A stretch of 64,000 bases of DNA. Source: Flagellimonas sp. CMM7. Lineage in GTDB: Bacteria > Bacteroidota > Bacteroidia > Flavobacteriales > Flavobacteriaceae. The position numbers were made by a program, and so were the translations under genes. The notes below the pieces were generated by a model that had not been told where the DNA came from, did no database searches, and was given only the letters and a program-made list of their open reading frames with translations. The DNA lies in contig NZ_CP090003.1 of the NCBI RefSeq assembly GCF_021390195.1, forward strand, positions 2,468,001 to 2,532,000. Reading direction: 5' to 3'. Each line of letters opens with the position of its first letter. The first letter of the stretch is position 1. Positions 25,467 through 35,286 of the stretch are shown piece after piece.

Positions 25467-27665
25467 ATGAAAAAGAATTTCACCTTGGCGCTTTTGGTAA
25501 TTCTTGTTGCTGTAGCCTCATGTAGTTTTACAAATAAGTCTTTTGAAAACGATGATAAGGATAAGCTGTTGTTAGATTTAATAACATATGTCCTGGAACG
25601 TGGTCATTATGAGCCCAAAGATTTAAATGATGATTTTTCTTCAAACGTTTTTGATGATTTTATAGATATTCTAGATCCTACAAAAAGATACTTTTTATCT
25701 AGTGATATTAGAGAATTTGAAAAATATAGATTTCAGATTGACGATGAAATCAAGAATACGGACATCACTTTCTTCAATATTGTATACCAACGTTTAATGA
25801 AGCGAATGGATGAAGCTCAGGATTTATATGCCGAAGTGCTCTCACAACCATTTGATTATGCAATTGAGGAAAATATCAATATTGATTATAAAGATCAGGA
25901 ATTTGCTTCAAACAAAAAGCAGCTTAAAGAACGGTGGAGAAAACAACTTAAATACAATACACTTGGTGTTTTTGACAATAAGATTGACAACAAACTTATG
26001 GAAGGCACCAACGCAGCCATAGGTGAAGGAGGTGATATCGCTTCCACTAACATAAATTTAAATCTGAAAAATGCCAATGGAGTTTTAAAGGATGTAACCA
26101 TTGAGGAGATAGAAATTGCCTCTAGGGAGAACACTAAAAACACTCTGGATGAATTTTTCGACTTTATTGATGATTTGGAACGCAAAGATTGGTTTGTACA
26201 ATATATCAATACCATTGTAGATGAATTTGATCCACATACATTCTATTTTGCTCCGGACGACAAAGAGAAATTTGATATTGGTATGTCTGGTAAGTTCGAA
26301 GGAATTGGGGCTAGACTACAAAAGAAACCAGAAGGAGCCAGAATTATGGAAATTATTTCTGGAGGCCCAGTTTGGAAAGAGCAAAGCTTGGAAGTTGGCG
26401 ATGAGATATTAAAAGTTGGGCAAGATGGAGCAGAACCTACTGATATTGTGGGCATGCGTTTAGATGATGCCATTAAATTGATAAAAGGACCAAAGGGAAC
26501 AATAGTTGACTTAACGGTTAGAAGAGTGGATGGCACTGTTGAAGAAGTTTCCATAAAAAGAGATGTGGTTTTATTGGAGGAATCCTATGCAAAATCTGCT
26601 ACAGTTAAGAGTGAGGAAAATAAATACGGACTTATTAACCTTCCTAAGTTTTATGTGGACTTTGAGGATTATACGGAGCGCAATGCTGCAACAGATGTTG
26701 CCAAAGAAGTAGAGCGTCTAAAACAAGAAGGAGTTGAAGGTATTGTTTTGGATTTAAGAGACAATGGAGGAGGATCCCTAAAAACAGTAGTAGAAATGGC
26801 TGGTCTGTTTATTAAAGATGGGCCAATTGTTCAGGTTCGTTCCTCAGGCCAAAGAAAAGAAGTACATGAAGATAAAGATGAACGTATTCAATGGGATGGC
26901 CCATTGGTTATTTTGGTGAATGAATTATCCGCTTCTGCCTCTGAAATTTTGGCAGCGGCTATGCAGGATTATAAGCGAGCTGTTGTTATCGGTAGCAAAC
27001 AAACCTTTGGTAAAGGAACCGTTCAAAATGTAATTCCTTTGGATAATATAGTAAGAAGCAATGAGCACGGAGATTTAGGTGCCATTAAGCTTACCACCCA
27101 AAAGTTTTATAGAATCAACGGAGGTTCAACACAGTTGGAAGGTGTTAAAAGTGATATTGTAGTTCCGGATAGATATAGTTATATTGATTTAGGGGAAAGA
27201 GATCAAGAAAACCCATTGGGTTGGGATAAGATCACCCCAGCAGAATATAAGATTTGGGATGGTTACATCGATTTTGAAACTACGGTTGCCAATAGTAAAA
27301 AAAGAATGGAAGGCAATCAGCAAATCAAGTTGATAGAAGACAATGCCAAATGGCTTAAAGAGCAACAAGATGAAACTATTGTTTCTTTAAGTTACGATGC
27401 CTACAAAAAAAGGGAAGAACAAGCCAAAAAACGTTCGGATCAATTTAAGAGTCTAAGAGAATACGATTCAAAATTGACATTTGAATCTTTAAAGTATGAA
27501 ACCGAGCTGTTTACACAAGATTCTGTGCTAAGAGAGAAAAGAAATAGATGGCACAAGAATTTGGCAAAAGACATCTATGTAGAAGAAGCTGTGAATGTAT
27601 TAAGGGATTTGAAGTTAAACAATATTAAGAACAGTGAAAGAAAATTGGCAAGCGTAAAAGGATAG
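25467..27665 (+). CDS. prc: Carboxy-terminal processing (tail-specific) protease, Prc/Tsp type
   Basis: The 732-residue S41 peptidase degrades or trims periplasmic proteins from the C-terminus. A lipoprotein-like signal (ASCSF, Cys20 region) is followed by an N-terminal helical domain, a PDZ domain around residues 255-355, the S41 core with Ser490 in SASASE and Lys516 in TFGKG as the catalytic dyad, and a long C-terminal Prc-type (DUF3340) extension. The overall architecture matches E. coli Prc rather than the short CtpA form. It is monocistronic, closed by a strong terminator. Confidence 0.93.
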   Translation: MKKNFTLALLVILVAVASCSFTNKSFENDDKDKLLLDLITYVLERGHYEPKDLNDDFSSNVFDDFIDILDPTKRYFLSSDIREFEKYRFQIDDEIKNTDITFFNIVYQRLMKRMDEAQDLYAEVLSQPFDYAIEENINIDYKDQEFASNKKQLKERWRKQLKYNTLGVFDNKIDNKLMEGTNAAIGEGGDIASTNINLNLKNANGVLKDVTIEEIEIASRENTKNTLDEFFDFIDDLERKDWFVQYINTIVDEFDPHTFYFAPDDKEKFDIGMSGKFEGIGARLQKKPEGARIMEIISGGPVWKEQSLEVGDEILKVGQDGAEPTDIVGMRLDDAIKLIKGPKGTIVDLTVRRVDGTVEEVSIKRDVVLLEESYAKSATVKSEENKYGLINLPKFYVDFEDYTERNAATDVAKEVERLKQEGVEGIVLDLRDNGGGSLKTVVEMAGLFIKDGPIVQVRSSGQRKEVHEDKDERIQWDGPLVILVNELSASASEILAAAMQDYKRAVVIGSKQTFGKGTVQNVIPLDNIVRSNEHGDLGAIKLTTQKFYRINGGSTQLEGVKSDIVVPDRYSYIDLGERDQENPLGWDKITPAEYKIWDGYIDFETTVANSKKRMEGNQQIKLIEDNAKWLKEQQDETIVSLSYDAYKKREEQAKKRSDQFKSLREYDSKLTFESLKYETELFTQDSVLREKRNRWHKNLAKDIYVEEAVNVLRDLKLNNIKNSERKLASVKG

Positions 27666-27687
27666 ATAATTTTCAATTATAAAATAG

Positions 27688-27717
27688 AAAGCCGACTTCT
27701 TAGGAGTCGGCTTTTTT
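27688..27717. terminator. Bidirectional terminator between prc and rhlE-like gene
   Basis: A 10-bp perfect stem (AAAGCCGACT / AGTCGGCTTT), extendable by two more pairs, has a T-run on the plus side. It lies between the convergent ends at 27665 and 27764. Confidence 0.85.
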
Positions 27718-27763
27718 ATTGCATAATCTGAACGTTCTGAACAAATACCAACCTAGGCATTGG

Positions 27764-29032
27764 TTACCTTTTCTTTCTTCGGAAACCAGGATTTTGAGAA
27801 CCTCTTTTTTTGTTGCGATTGGCAAAAAATTCTTGCTTCTGTCGTTGCTTTTCCTTCTGTAATGCCTTCTTTTCAGTGGCATTCATAGGTCTGTCTGTCT
27901 GCGGAAAGGGATTGTCACTCACAACTTCGATTTTTTGTTTGATGAGCTTTTCAATATCCCTTATATATGCGTTTTCTTCTGGCTCACAGATTGAAATGGA
28001 AGTGCCTTCCTCACCAGCACGTCCACAGCGCCCAATTCTATGCACATACGTTTCAGGCTCATTGGGTATATCATAGTTGATCACGTAACGAAGCTTGTCT
28101 ATGTCAATACCACGAGCTGCAATATCAGTAGCCACCAATACTCTGATGCTATCAGCTTTGAAGTTTTTTAGTGCTTTTTGCCGTTGGTTTTGAGACTTGT
28201 CGCCATGAATGGCTGCACATTCAATTTTTTTCTTCTGGAGATTGCGCACAATACGATTTGCCCCGTGCTTCGTCCTTGAAAAAAGCAGCACTTGCTCCAA
28301 TTCAGGATTCTCTAGAATATGCAAAAGCAGTTTGCCTTTGTCTTGTTTGTTGGTGGTATATAAAAACTGTTGAATTGTATCTGCTGTAGAAGAAACAGGG
28401 TTTACGGCAACCTTCTTTGGATTGATCAAGATTTGTTGGGACAGGCTCAAAATATTTTTGGGCATGGTGGCCGAGAAAAATAAGGACTGTCTTTGTTTGG
28501 GTAATTTGGCCAAGATTTTTTTAATGTCGTGTATAAAGCCCATATCCAGCATACGGTCAGCTTCATCCAGTACAAAATACTTGACATCCCGTAAAGAGAT
28601 ATATCCTTGGTTCATTAAATCCAGTAGACGGCCAGGAGTGGCAATTAAGACATCTACACCTTGTTTCAATACATTGGTTTGAGCCCTTTGATTTACGCCT
28701 CCAAATATGACTGTATTGGTGATTGTGGTGTATTTGCCATAGGCTGTAAAGCTTTCTCCAATTTGTATGGCAAGCTCACGGGTAGGAGTAATCACCAGTG
28801 TGGAAATCCTTCGTTTACCATTTTTATTTTGTTGATCATTCACCAAGTGTTGAATAATGGGAATGGCAAAAGCCGCAGTCTTTCCTGTACCAGTTTGAGC
28901 ACTGCCCAAGACATCTTCTTTGTTTAAAACCAGTGGAATGGATTTAGCTTGAATAGATGTGGGCTCTGTATAGTTTTCATCTCTCAAAGCTTTGAGTAAG
29001 GAAGGAATCAATTTTAAATCTTGGAATGTCAT
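27764..29032 (-). CDS. DEAD-box RNA helicase, RhlE type
   Basis: This 422-residue helicase shows the Q-motif, AQTGTGKT (Lys51), PTREL, DEAD at 156-159, SAT at 187-189, and the C-terminal ARGIDID and HRIGRCGR motifs. A basic tail rich in Lys, Arg and Gln follows from about residue 380 and probably binds RNA. Such enzymes help in ribosome assembly and RNA decay, often in the cold. A perfect -7 element lies 73 bases upstream of the ATG, giving a long leader of the kind seen in cold-responsive genes, although that regulation is not shown by sequence. Confidence 0.93.
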   Translation of the reverse strand: MTFQDLKLIPSLLKALRDENYTEPTSIQAKSIPLVLNKEDVLGSAQTGTGKTAAFAIPIIQHLVNDQQNKNGKRRISTLVITPTRELAIQIGESFTAYGKYTTITNTVIFGGVNQRAQTNVLKQGVDVLIATPGRLLDLMNQGYISLRDVKYFVLDEADRMLDMGFIHDIKKILAKLPKQRQSLFFSATMPKNILSLSQQILINPKKVAVNPVSSTADTIQQFLYTTNKQDKGKLLLHILENPELEQVLLFSRTKHGANRIVRNLQKKKIECAAIHGDKSQNQRQKALKNFKADSIRVLVATDIAARGIDIDKLRYVINYDIPNEPETYVHRIGRCGRAGEEGTSISICEPEENAYIRDIEKLIKQKIEVVSDNPFPQTDRPMNATEKKALQKEKQRQKQEFFANRNKKRGSQNPGFRRKKR

Positions 29033-29104
29033 GTTGTTTTCAATGGGTTACAGCGGCTAGTGGGTAATTGGAATTGAAAGCCCTTACTGTTTTTTAATAT
29101 GGAC

Positions 29105-29112
29105 CAAAGGTA
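29105..29112 (-). promoter_or_regulatory. -7 promoter element (TACCTTTG) for the rhlE-like gene
   Basis: This is a perfect TAnnTTTG match on the minus strand. It implies a 5' leader of about 65-70 bases before the ATG at 29032. No good -33 box. Confidence 0.42.
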
Positions 29113-29180
29113 ATTGAATACAAGGGTTTCTTGTTCAGAAATCTATGAGCAATTGTTTATGAGCAGTGTTGTAAAATATT

Positions 29181-29807
29181 TTATTTGTCAATTCGGTATT
29201 TCTTATATTTAATAATTAATCCTTCGGCTGCTCTTATCATCATGGGTTCCGCTGAAGTAGTCCAATTGAGGGCACCATCTTTCTTGAAATCTGAATGCCT
29301 TTCGGTGTCTATTCCATTTGCGTTTGAAGAAGATATTATTACGCCATTTTTCAAATCATATATTTTGATTGAGACAGAGGATCTGTTGCTGGTATTATAA
29401 TTAGAGGCTTGATTGTTGGTGTAAAGGTTGCTTGCACTATTTGATACAATTTGTCCTTTAAGGTTGATTAAAAAATCACAATTAGAATTTTCGTACAACT
29501 TTTTTAGTTCTGACTGAGAAGGTTCAAACTTTATTTCTGGTTCTATCAATGCAATATTTCTCAATGAACCTAGGGTGATTAAAGAATCTCCGAGTATTTT
29601 TTTAAATTCCTCGTAGGTTTCCTCATAAAGCCTTTTATGGTTTCTGAGTTTTGAATTAGAACGAACGTCATTAAGAATCCATTTGCCATTGCCAAAGTCC
29701 AAATTCTTTCCAGTATCGAATTCATAGGTATATTTCCCGCCAACACAAGAAAAACTAAGGATAACAATTGAAATATAGAGTAGATTCTTAAAGTTTCGAG
29801 TTCCCAT
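29181..29807 (-). CDS. Hypothetical lipoprotein
   Basis: I start it at ATG 29807, 14 codons inside the longest frame, because this gives a proper lipoprotein signal (ILSFSC, Cys near residue 20) and 208 residues. The remainder is a mixed alpha/beta domain with no motif I recognise. Segments such as CDFLINLKGQI and SVSIKIYDLKNGVIISS look like the beta-strand pattern of envelope-stress or transport-associated lipoproteins. It stands alone. Confidence 0.65.
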   Translation of the reverse strand: MGTRNFKNLLYISIVILSFSCVGGKYTYEFDTGKNLDFGNGKWILNDVRSNSKLRNHKRLYEETYEEFKKILGDSLITLGSLRNIALIEPEIKFEPSQSELKKLYENSNCDFLINLKGQIVSNSASNLYTNNQASNYNTSNRSSVSIKIYDLKNGVIISSSNANGIDTERHSDFKKDGALNWTTSAEPMMIRAAEGLIIKYKKYRIDK

Positions 29808-29912
29808 TTCAAAATGTTGTATAATAAATGTAAATAGTTTAATAACCAATATAAGAATATATAGACAATGATTATATATTTCACTAAACTTGAAAAAGAA
29901 AGCTGCAGCTAA

Positions 29913-30713
29913 ATGAAAAACAAAACCATTTATACGCTTCTCTTTATTGTTTGTGTGGTGGGTTTTTGGGTATTTGAGAATTTTTATACCCCAGATACGT
30001 ATTCCAATCCAAACAGTAAGGCTGATTCAGCATTAAAGGATTCAAGATTACTGCCAGGCTCAACGACTGGAGCGATTGTGCAACATGAACATTTTATGCT
30101 TTCTTACAATGAGCCTTATGAGCAGGCGGAATGGGTGGCATATGAACTTAAAAAAAGTCATTTAACACAAGATGATAGAAGAAGACCCTACTTTATTGAA
30201 GACCCAAAAGTAAAAACCAAATCTGCGGATTGGAGGAATTATAAAGGCTCTGGTTATGACAGGGGTCATCTTTGCCCAGCGGGAGATAGGCGATTTTCAG
30301 AATATGCGTACAATGAGACTTTTTACACGAGCAATATAAGTCCCCAGGACAGGGAATTCAACGCCGGAGTGTGGAACCGACTGGAACAACAAGTACGCTA
30401 TTGGTGTAAAAAAAATGGAAACCTTGTTGTGATTACTGGAGGTGTTTTAGAAAATGGATTGGAAGAAATTGGGGAAGAAGATGTGGATGTTCCAGATGCA
30501 TTCTATAAAGTGGTTTTCAAGAAAAATGGAGATTCTGTGGACGTTCTTGCTTTTTTAATGCCAAATAAAGAAAGTAAGGCGAAGTTGGACAGTTTTTTGG
30601 TTCCCATTGATGAATTGGAAAGAATAACATCCATCGATTTTTTTGAAAAGCAGTCCAAAGCTTGGCAAGAAAAGGTGGAAGGAAAAGTAAATGTTTCTGG
30701 TTGGCAGTTTTAA
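29913..30713 (+). CDS. Membrane-anchored DNA/RNA non-specific endonuclease (NUC1 family)
   Basis: This 266-residue beta-beta-alpha-metal nuclease resembles Serratia nuclease. The active site is complete: DRGH at 116-119 (general base His119), Asn150 for the metal ion and Glu158 in NRLE, with spacings close to the Serratia enzyme. An N-terminal hydrophobic helix (about 6-22) is either an uncleaved anchor or a signal peptide, so the enzyme acts outside the cytoplasm, probably on environmental nucleic acids. It overlaps the end of converging rodA by four bases. Confidence 0.9.
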   Translation: MKNKTIYTLLFIVCVVGFWVFENFYTPDTYSNPNSKADSALKDSRLLPGSTTGAIVQHEHFMLSYNEPYEQAEWVAYELKKSHLTQDDRRRPYFIEDPKVKTKSADWRNYKGSGYDRGHLCPAGDRRFSEYAYNETFYTSNISPQDREFNAGVWNRLEQQVRYWCKKNGNLVVITGGVLENGLEEIGEEDVDVPDAFYKVVFKKNGDSVDVLAFLMPNKESKAKLDSFLVPIDELERITSIDFFEKQSKAWQEKVEGKVNVSGWQF

Positions 30714-31999
30714 ATACCATCTTTTAGACGATTGGAGTCTAGCTTTAAAAAAATAAAAAGTAGCATCGTAAAGAATATCAATCCAGAACCTCCATAACTA
30801 AAAAATGGCAGTGGAACTCCAATGGTAGGGAGCAACCCAATCACCATTCCAATATTGATAAAATAATGGATTAACAATATGGAAATAACTCCATAACCGA
30901 ACATTCGGCTAAAATCATTTTTCTGTCTTTCCGCAATAAAAATCAACCGTAAAAAGAAAAAGGAAAAAAGCAGAATTACGGTAACCGTTCCCATAAAGCC
31001 CCATTCTTCCCCCACAGAACTAAAAATATAATCCGTATGTTGTTCTGGAACAAAGTCTCCTTTGGTCCGCGTACCTTCCAAAAACCCTTTTCCAAAGAAT
31101 CCACCAGATTCTATTGCCTTTTCAGATTGATACGTATTATAACCAATAGTTTTTCTAATTTCTTCTAATTTCTTCTCGTCTTTTTCCAAGCTAAGCCATA
31201 GAGCAAAACGATCACGGTGTCGTTGTTCAAAAACATTTTCATAAACAAAGCCAACAGACAATGAAAATAGAACAGAAGCTACAATGCCCCCTACTAGTGG
31301 CAAAATGGGAATCTTTGTGGACTTTCTTTTAAAAATAAAGATTAAGATGGTCAGTGTTACCAGCCCAATGGCCACCCAAACCGTTCCAAACATTAATGTA
31401 GCGGCAAACAAAATGACAATGGTCAACAAAATCCCAAAATAGTACAATGGAAACCCTTCTCTAAAAAGCACAAAAAAGAGAGAGAAATAGATGAGGGAGC
31501 TTCCAGGATCTGGTTGAGGTAAAATAAGAAGTGCCGGTAATAAAATGATTAGCAATGCGTATAATTGATGCTTTCTATTCTTTATATCTGTCTGAATATC
31601 ACTTAGATATTTGGCCAATGCCAGCGCAGTGGCAACCTTTGCCAGCTCCGAAGGTTGCAGGTTAAAGAACCCCAAATCATACCAAGATGTAGCTCCCGCA
31701 ATGGTTTTCCCAAAGACAAAAAGTCCTAGTAGCAAGACCATTGATATAATGTAGAAAATGGATGAGAAACGTTCAAAAAAATTGGTTTCGATAAAAAGGA
31801 CGAGAACAACTCCTGCAAGGGCCAATCCTATGAAGAATAGTTGTTTTCCATAAAGCGTGGAAAAATCAAAAATTGAAGCGTTGGGGTCACTTAGTGTTGT
31901 GGAATAAATATTGATCCAACCAATAAGAACCAAACACGCATAAAGAAAAACCGTAAGCCAATCTATTCTACCAAAAAGCCCTTTACCAGACATATTCAT
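30710..31999 (-). CDS. rodA: Rod-shape peptidoglycan glycosyltransferase RodA
   Basis: The SEDS-family polymerase (429 residues, about ten membrane helices) extends glycan strands in the elongasome together with PBP2. SEDS features are visible in the DPGSSLIYF stretch, the VPEQHTDYIFSSVGEEWGF segment and the C-terminal TIGVPLPFFSYGGSGL motif. It overlaps the PBP2 gene by 17 bases and is the last gene of the mreB-to-rodA operon. Confidence 0.95.
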   Translation of the reverse strand: MNMSGKGLFGRIDWLTVFLYACLVLIGWINIYSTTLSDPNASIFDFSTLYGKQLFFIGLALAGVVLVLFIETNFFERFSSIFYIISMVLLLGLFVFGKTIAGATSWYDLGFFNLQPSELAKVATALALAKYLSDIQTDIKNRKHQLYALLIILLPALLILPQPDPGSSLIYFSLFFVLFREGFPLYYFGILLTIVILFAATLMFGTVWVAIGLVTLTILIFIFKRKSTKIPILPLVGGIVASVLFSLSVGFVYENVFEQRHRDRFALWLSLEKDEKKLEEIRKTIGYNTYQSEKAIESGGFFGKGFLEGTRTKGDFVPEQHTDYIFSSVGEEWGFMGTVTVILLFSFFFLRLIFIAERQKNDFSRMFGYGVISILLIHYFINIGMVIGLLPTIGVPLPFFSYGGSGLIFFTMLLFIFLKLDSNRLKDGI

Positions 32000-33851
32000 T
32001 TATCTTGAAAGGTTCTCCACTATATGGCTTTGCATATTCGTGTTCCAATGTCTTTTCTAGCATGCGTTTTTCTAAATCTTTTCTGGTGATTTCACCTTTT
32101 ATGTATTTCTCAATGAGCAGGGAAGCAATGTGGCCGGCGTATCTAGAACCATAATATCCGTTTTCAATATACACAGCTAAAGCTATTTTTGGGTTTTCAA
32201 CAGGAGCGAAAGCTACAAAAACAGAATGATCCGTAAGTTGCATACGTTCTCCATTAACTCTCACAAAATTTTCAACAGTACCTGTTTTTCCAGCTATTTC
32301 AATTCCTGGTATTTGTACCCATCTTCCAGTTCCATATTTATAAACATTGGCCATACCTTTAATTACTGGCTCAAAATGTTCCTTGTCTATTGTAGTTTGA
32401 TGTGGCTCTGTATACTTGGGGTCTATGGCTACAGTGTTTCCTATATTTTTAATGATGTGTGGGGTATAAAAATATCCTCTATTTGCAATTGCAGCGGTCA
32501 TGTTGGCCAATTGTAAAGGGGTTGCGGCAACTTCACCTTGACCAATAGCATTGGAGATAATTGTTGAAGAGGCCCAGCTTCCATTACCATACCATTTATC
32601 ATAAAAAGCTTTACCAGGAATTCTGCCCGGTGCTCCCGTAGGAATATCGGTGCCTAAGTAACTCCCAAGTCCAAAACTTTTCATATGTTTTTCCCAAACA
32701 TCCATACCTTCATCCGTGGTTGGATATTTTTCATAAATTTTTCTGAAAGTACCCGCAAAATAGGCGTTGCAGGATTGATAGATACCTGAATTCATATCAC
32801 GCACACCGCCTCCACAGTGACATCCTTTCTTTTGGCTGCCTACATAAAAACCGTTGTAGCATCTAAATTTTGTGCTTGGATCAATAACACCTTCTTGCAG
32901 GGCAACTAAGGCATTCATCGTTTTAAAAGGAGAGCCGGGGGAAGGTTGGGCTAGTATAGAACGATCCCAAGTGGGTTTGGAAATAGTATCATAATGTAGC
33001 TTACTGTAGTTTTTAGAACGTTCTCTTCCGACCAATAAGGCAGGATCATATGTGGGACCTGATATCATGGCCAAAATTTCACCAGATTTAGGGTCAAGGG
33101 CCACAATTCCTCCTCTTTTTCCATGCATTAACCTTTCTCCATATTCCTGTAGCTTTTTGTCCAAGGTGATATGGATTTCTTTCCCTTGTTCAGGTAGCGT
33201 ATCCAACTTACCGTTTTTGTAAGGCCCTATATCTCTATTAAAACGGTCTTTCTGGATAAACTTGACCCCTTTTCTTCCTCTAAGGATTTCTTCGTACTGT
33301 TTTTCAATACCTGTGCGCCCTTTTAATTCTCCGGCTACGTAATAAGGGTTGTTTTGCAAATCTCCTTCATTTACCTCACTTATATACCCCAATACATTTG
33401 CTGCGCTGTTTGTAGTGTAATAACGCAAAGATCTCTTTTGAATATAAAAACCAACGTAGTGCCTCATCTTTTCTTGAAGTCTTGCATAATCTTCTTTTGA
33501 AAGTTGGGGTACAAGAACAGATGGGAGTCTCGGTGAGTATATTCTGGCCCTCCTCATCTTCTCAATAAAAGCTGGTTTGTCAATACCAAGGAGATTACAG
33601 AATTCCAAAGTGTCTAATGGTTTAACTTCACGAGGTATGAACATAACGTCATAAGCTGGTTGGTTTCCCACCATAAGTTCACCGTTTCTATCGTATACGT
33701 AACCCCTTTCCGGGTAATCATAAATTGCTTTAATTGCCGGGTCTTCCAAAGTTTGATCAGGAGAAAAACTAAAAAGTTGTAAATAGGAAAGCCTGCCTAT
33801 AAAGGTGAATCCTATCACGACAATAATGGAAGATAACAGCAGTTTTTTCAT
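31983..33851 (-). CDS. mrdA: Penicillin-binding protein 2 (elongasome transpeptidase)
   Basis: The 622-residue class B PBP cross-links peptidoglycan during elongation. It has an N-terminal membrane helix (about 3-25), a pedestal/dimerisation domain to about residue 210, and a transpeptidase domain with SPFK (Ser307, Lys310), SCN at 360-362 and KTG at 522-524. The SxxK box reads GSPFK instead of the usual GSTFK, with the catalytic Ser and Lys both present. It is encoded between mreD and rodA, as expected. Confidence 0.95.
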   Translation of the reverse strand: MKKLLLSSIIVVIGFTFIGRLSYLQLFSFSPDQTLEDPAIKAIYDYPERGYVYDRNGELMVGNQPAYDVMFIPREVKPLDTLEFCNLLGIDKPAFIEKMRRARIYSPRLPSVLVPQLSKEDYARLQEKMRHYVGFYIQKRSLRYYTTNSAANVLGYISEVNEGDLQNNPYYVAGELKGRTGIEKQYEEILRGRKGVKFIQKDRFNRDIGPYKNGKLDTLPEQGKEIHITLDKKLQEYGERLMHGKRGGIVALDPKSGEILAMISGPTYDPALLVGRERSKNYSKLHYDTISKPTWDRSILAQPSPGSPFKTMNALVALQEGVIDPSTKFRCYNGFYVGSQKKGCHCGGGVRDMNSGIYQSCNAYFAGTFRKIYEKYPTTDEGMDVWEKHMKSFGLGSYLGTDIPTGAPGRIPGKAFYDKWYGNGSWASSTIISNAIGQGEVAATPLQLANMTAAIANRGYFYTPHIIKNIGNTVAIDPKYTEPHQTTIDKEHFEPVIKGMANVYKYGTGRWVQIPGIEIAGKTGTVENFVRVNGERMQLTDHSVFVAFAPVENPKIALAVYIENGYYGSRYAGHIASLLIEKYIKGEITRKDLEKRMLEKTLEHEYAKPYSGEPFKINEYVW

Positions 33852-33907
33852 AGACGATAAAATTAGACAAGCGTAGTCTTATGTATTTCAACGAAATAGT
33901 AGTCTTT

Positions 33908-34414
33908 TTATTCGCTTTGCGGGCTAAAAAGTGAACTAAACAACGTACATAGAATCAAAGTTACAACACCAGTGGCAAAAACCTTTTTCAAAATTAAAAG
34001 GAAGTGTGATATACTTAAAATTTCCAATGAAAAGAAAACCACTTGATGTATTAATACTAAAAGGCCCAAAAACGTGATGCGCTGTACTTTGGTGGTATTC
34101 TTAAAGCTAAAGTTTTGAAATTCATAATTTACTCCAAAACAAAAACGCATTATCACTGGCCTTATGTAGGCTACGGTCAATGAGGCAATGGCGTGTAATG
34201 CCAAGGAATCCGAAAAAATATCAATCATAAACCCTAGGAAAAATGCAGCTAGCATAAAAACAGCCCTATTTCCTTTAATGGGAAACCAGTAAAGAAAAAT
34301 AACATAGACCAAAGGGTTTATAAAGCCAAGGAAGTTTAAGGTGTTAAAAATTAATACTTGGGTAAGGACAAGTAATATAAATCGAAAACCGTTTAAGATC
34401 AAGCTGCTATTCAT
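33908..34414 (-). CDS. mreD: Rod-shape determining protein MreD
   Basis: The 168-residue protein has five to six hydrophobic helices and overlaps mreC by eight bases. Sequence conservation in MreD is low, so the call rests on size, topology and its place between mreC and mrdA in the elongasome operon. Confidence 0.85.
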   Translation of the reverse strand: MNSSLILNGFRFILLVLTQVLIFNTLNFLGFINPLVYVIFLYWFPIKGNRAVFMLAAFFLGFMIDIFSDSLALHAIASLTVAYIRPVIMRFCFGVNYEFQNFSFKNTTKVQRITFLGLLVLIHQVVFFSLEILSISHFLLILKKVFATGVVTLILCTLFSSLFSPQSE

Positions 34415-35222
34415 CCGTCGTTTTTGCCTCCAATTCTTTAATCTCTTCCTTGTTCATATTCTTTATGAGATAGACATTTTTAATATTGGCCATATCGTTG
34501 AATAACTCAACATCAATATTATAAAAGCTTCTGGAAGCATTTAGGTCATATTTTTTGATAACACCAATAGGAATGTTTTCAGGGAAAATACTGGACATTG
34601 CCCCTGTAACAATAGTATCACCAACAACCAAAGGAACCAGTCTAGGGATATCAATGAGCTGTACAACCCTATAATCTTGCACGTCCCAAATTAGTGAACC
34701 AAAGTAATTAGTGTTCTTTATCTTGGCGTTAATATTGGATTTTGTATTGAGTACGCTCTGTACTGTAGCAAATTTTGAAGAAGTATTTTCAACAATGCCC
34801 AAAATTCCTTTAGTGGTAATTACACCCATATCCTGCGCTATACCATGTATTTCTCCTTTGTCTATGGTGACGTAGTTCCTTGGAGAGGAAAAACTATTTT
34901 TTATTAGATTGGCAGTAATTACTTCATAGTTTTTGAAAATACTGTCTTTCTCTTGAACGGATTCTTCAGAAGGATTAAAAAGTAATTTTCGCAGTTGTTC
35001 ATTTTCTTCAACAAGCCTATTGTTTTCTTCTCGTAATCCAAAGTAAGATGAAATATTAGCAGATGTGCCATACACATTGCCCATTACCCATTTTGAAGAA
35101 TTGAAAAACTTGGATTGATGATATGAATGGGTTCTAATGGTTAGTGTAAGGGAAATAACCATAAGAAAGCCATAGAGAAATGCATTTCTGTAACTTAGAA
35201 TAAAATTGATGATGCGCTGCAT
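34407..35222 (-). CDS. mreC: Rod-shape determining protein MreC
   Basis: The 271-residue bitopic protein has a membrane helix near residues 10-30, a short coiled coil (about 60-85, LREENNRLVEENEQLRKLL) and the two beta-barrel domains typical of MreC (NYVTIDKGEIHGI, DTIVTGAMSSIFPENIPIGVI). It activates PBP2-RodA as a periplasmic scaffold. It is followed by mreD and preceded by mreB. Confidence 0.93.
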   Translation of the reverse strand: MQRIINFILSYRNAFLYGFLMVISLTLTIRTHSYHQSKFFNSSKWVMGNVYGTSANISSYFGLREENNRLVEENEQLRKLLFNPSEESVQEKDSIFKNYEVITANLIKNSFSSPRNYVTIDKGEIHGIAQDMGVITTKGILGIVENTSSKFATVQSVLNTKSNINAKIKNTNYFGSLIWDVQDYRVVQLIDIPRLVPLVVGDTIVTGAMSSIFPENIPIGVIKKYDLNASRSFYNIDVELFNDMANIKNVYLIKNMNKEEIKELEAKTTDE

Positions 35223-35286
35223 GCAATCGTATCATTAGGAAAGTTAATAAACTTTCAAATGGCCATTAAACGGTATAAAAACCGAA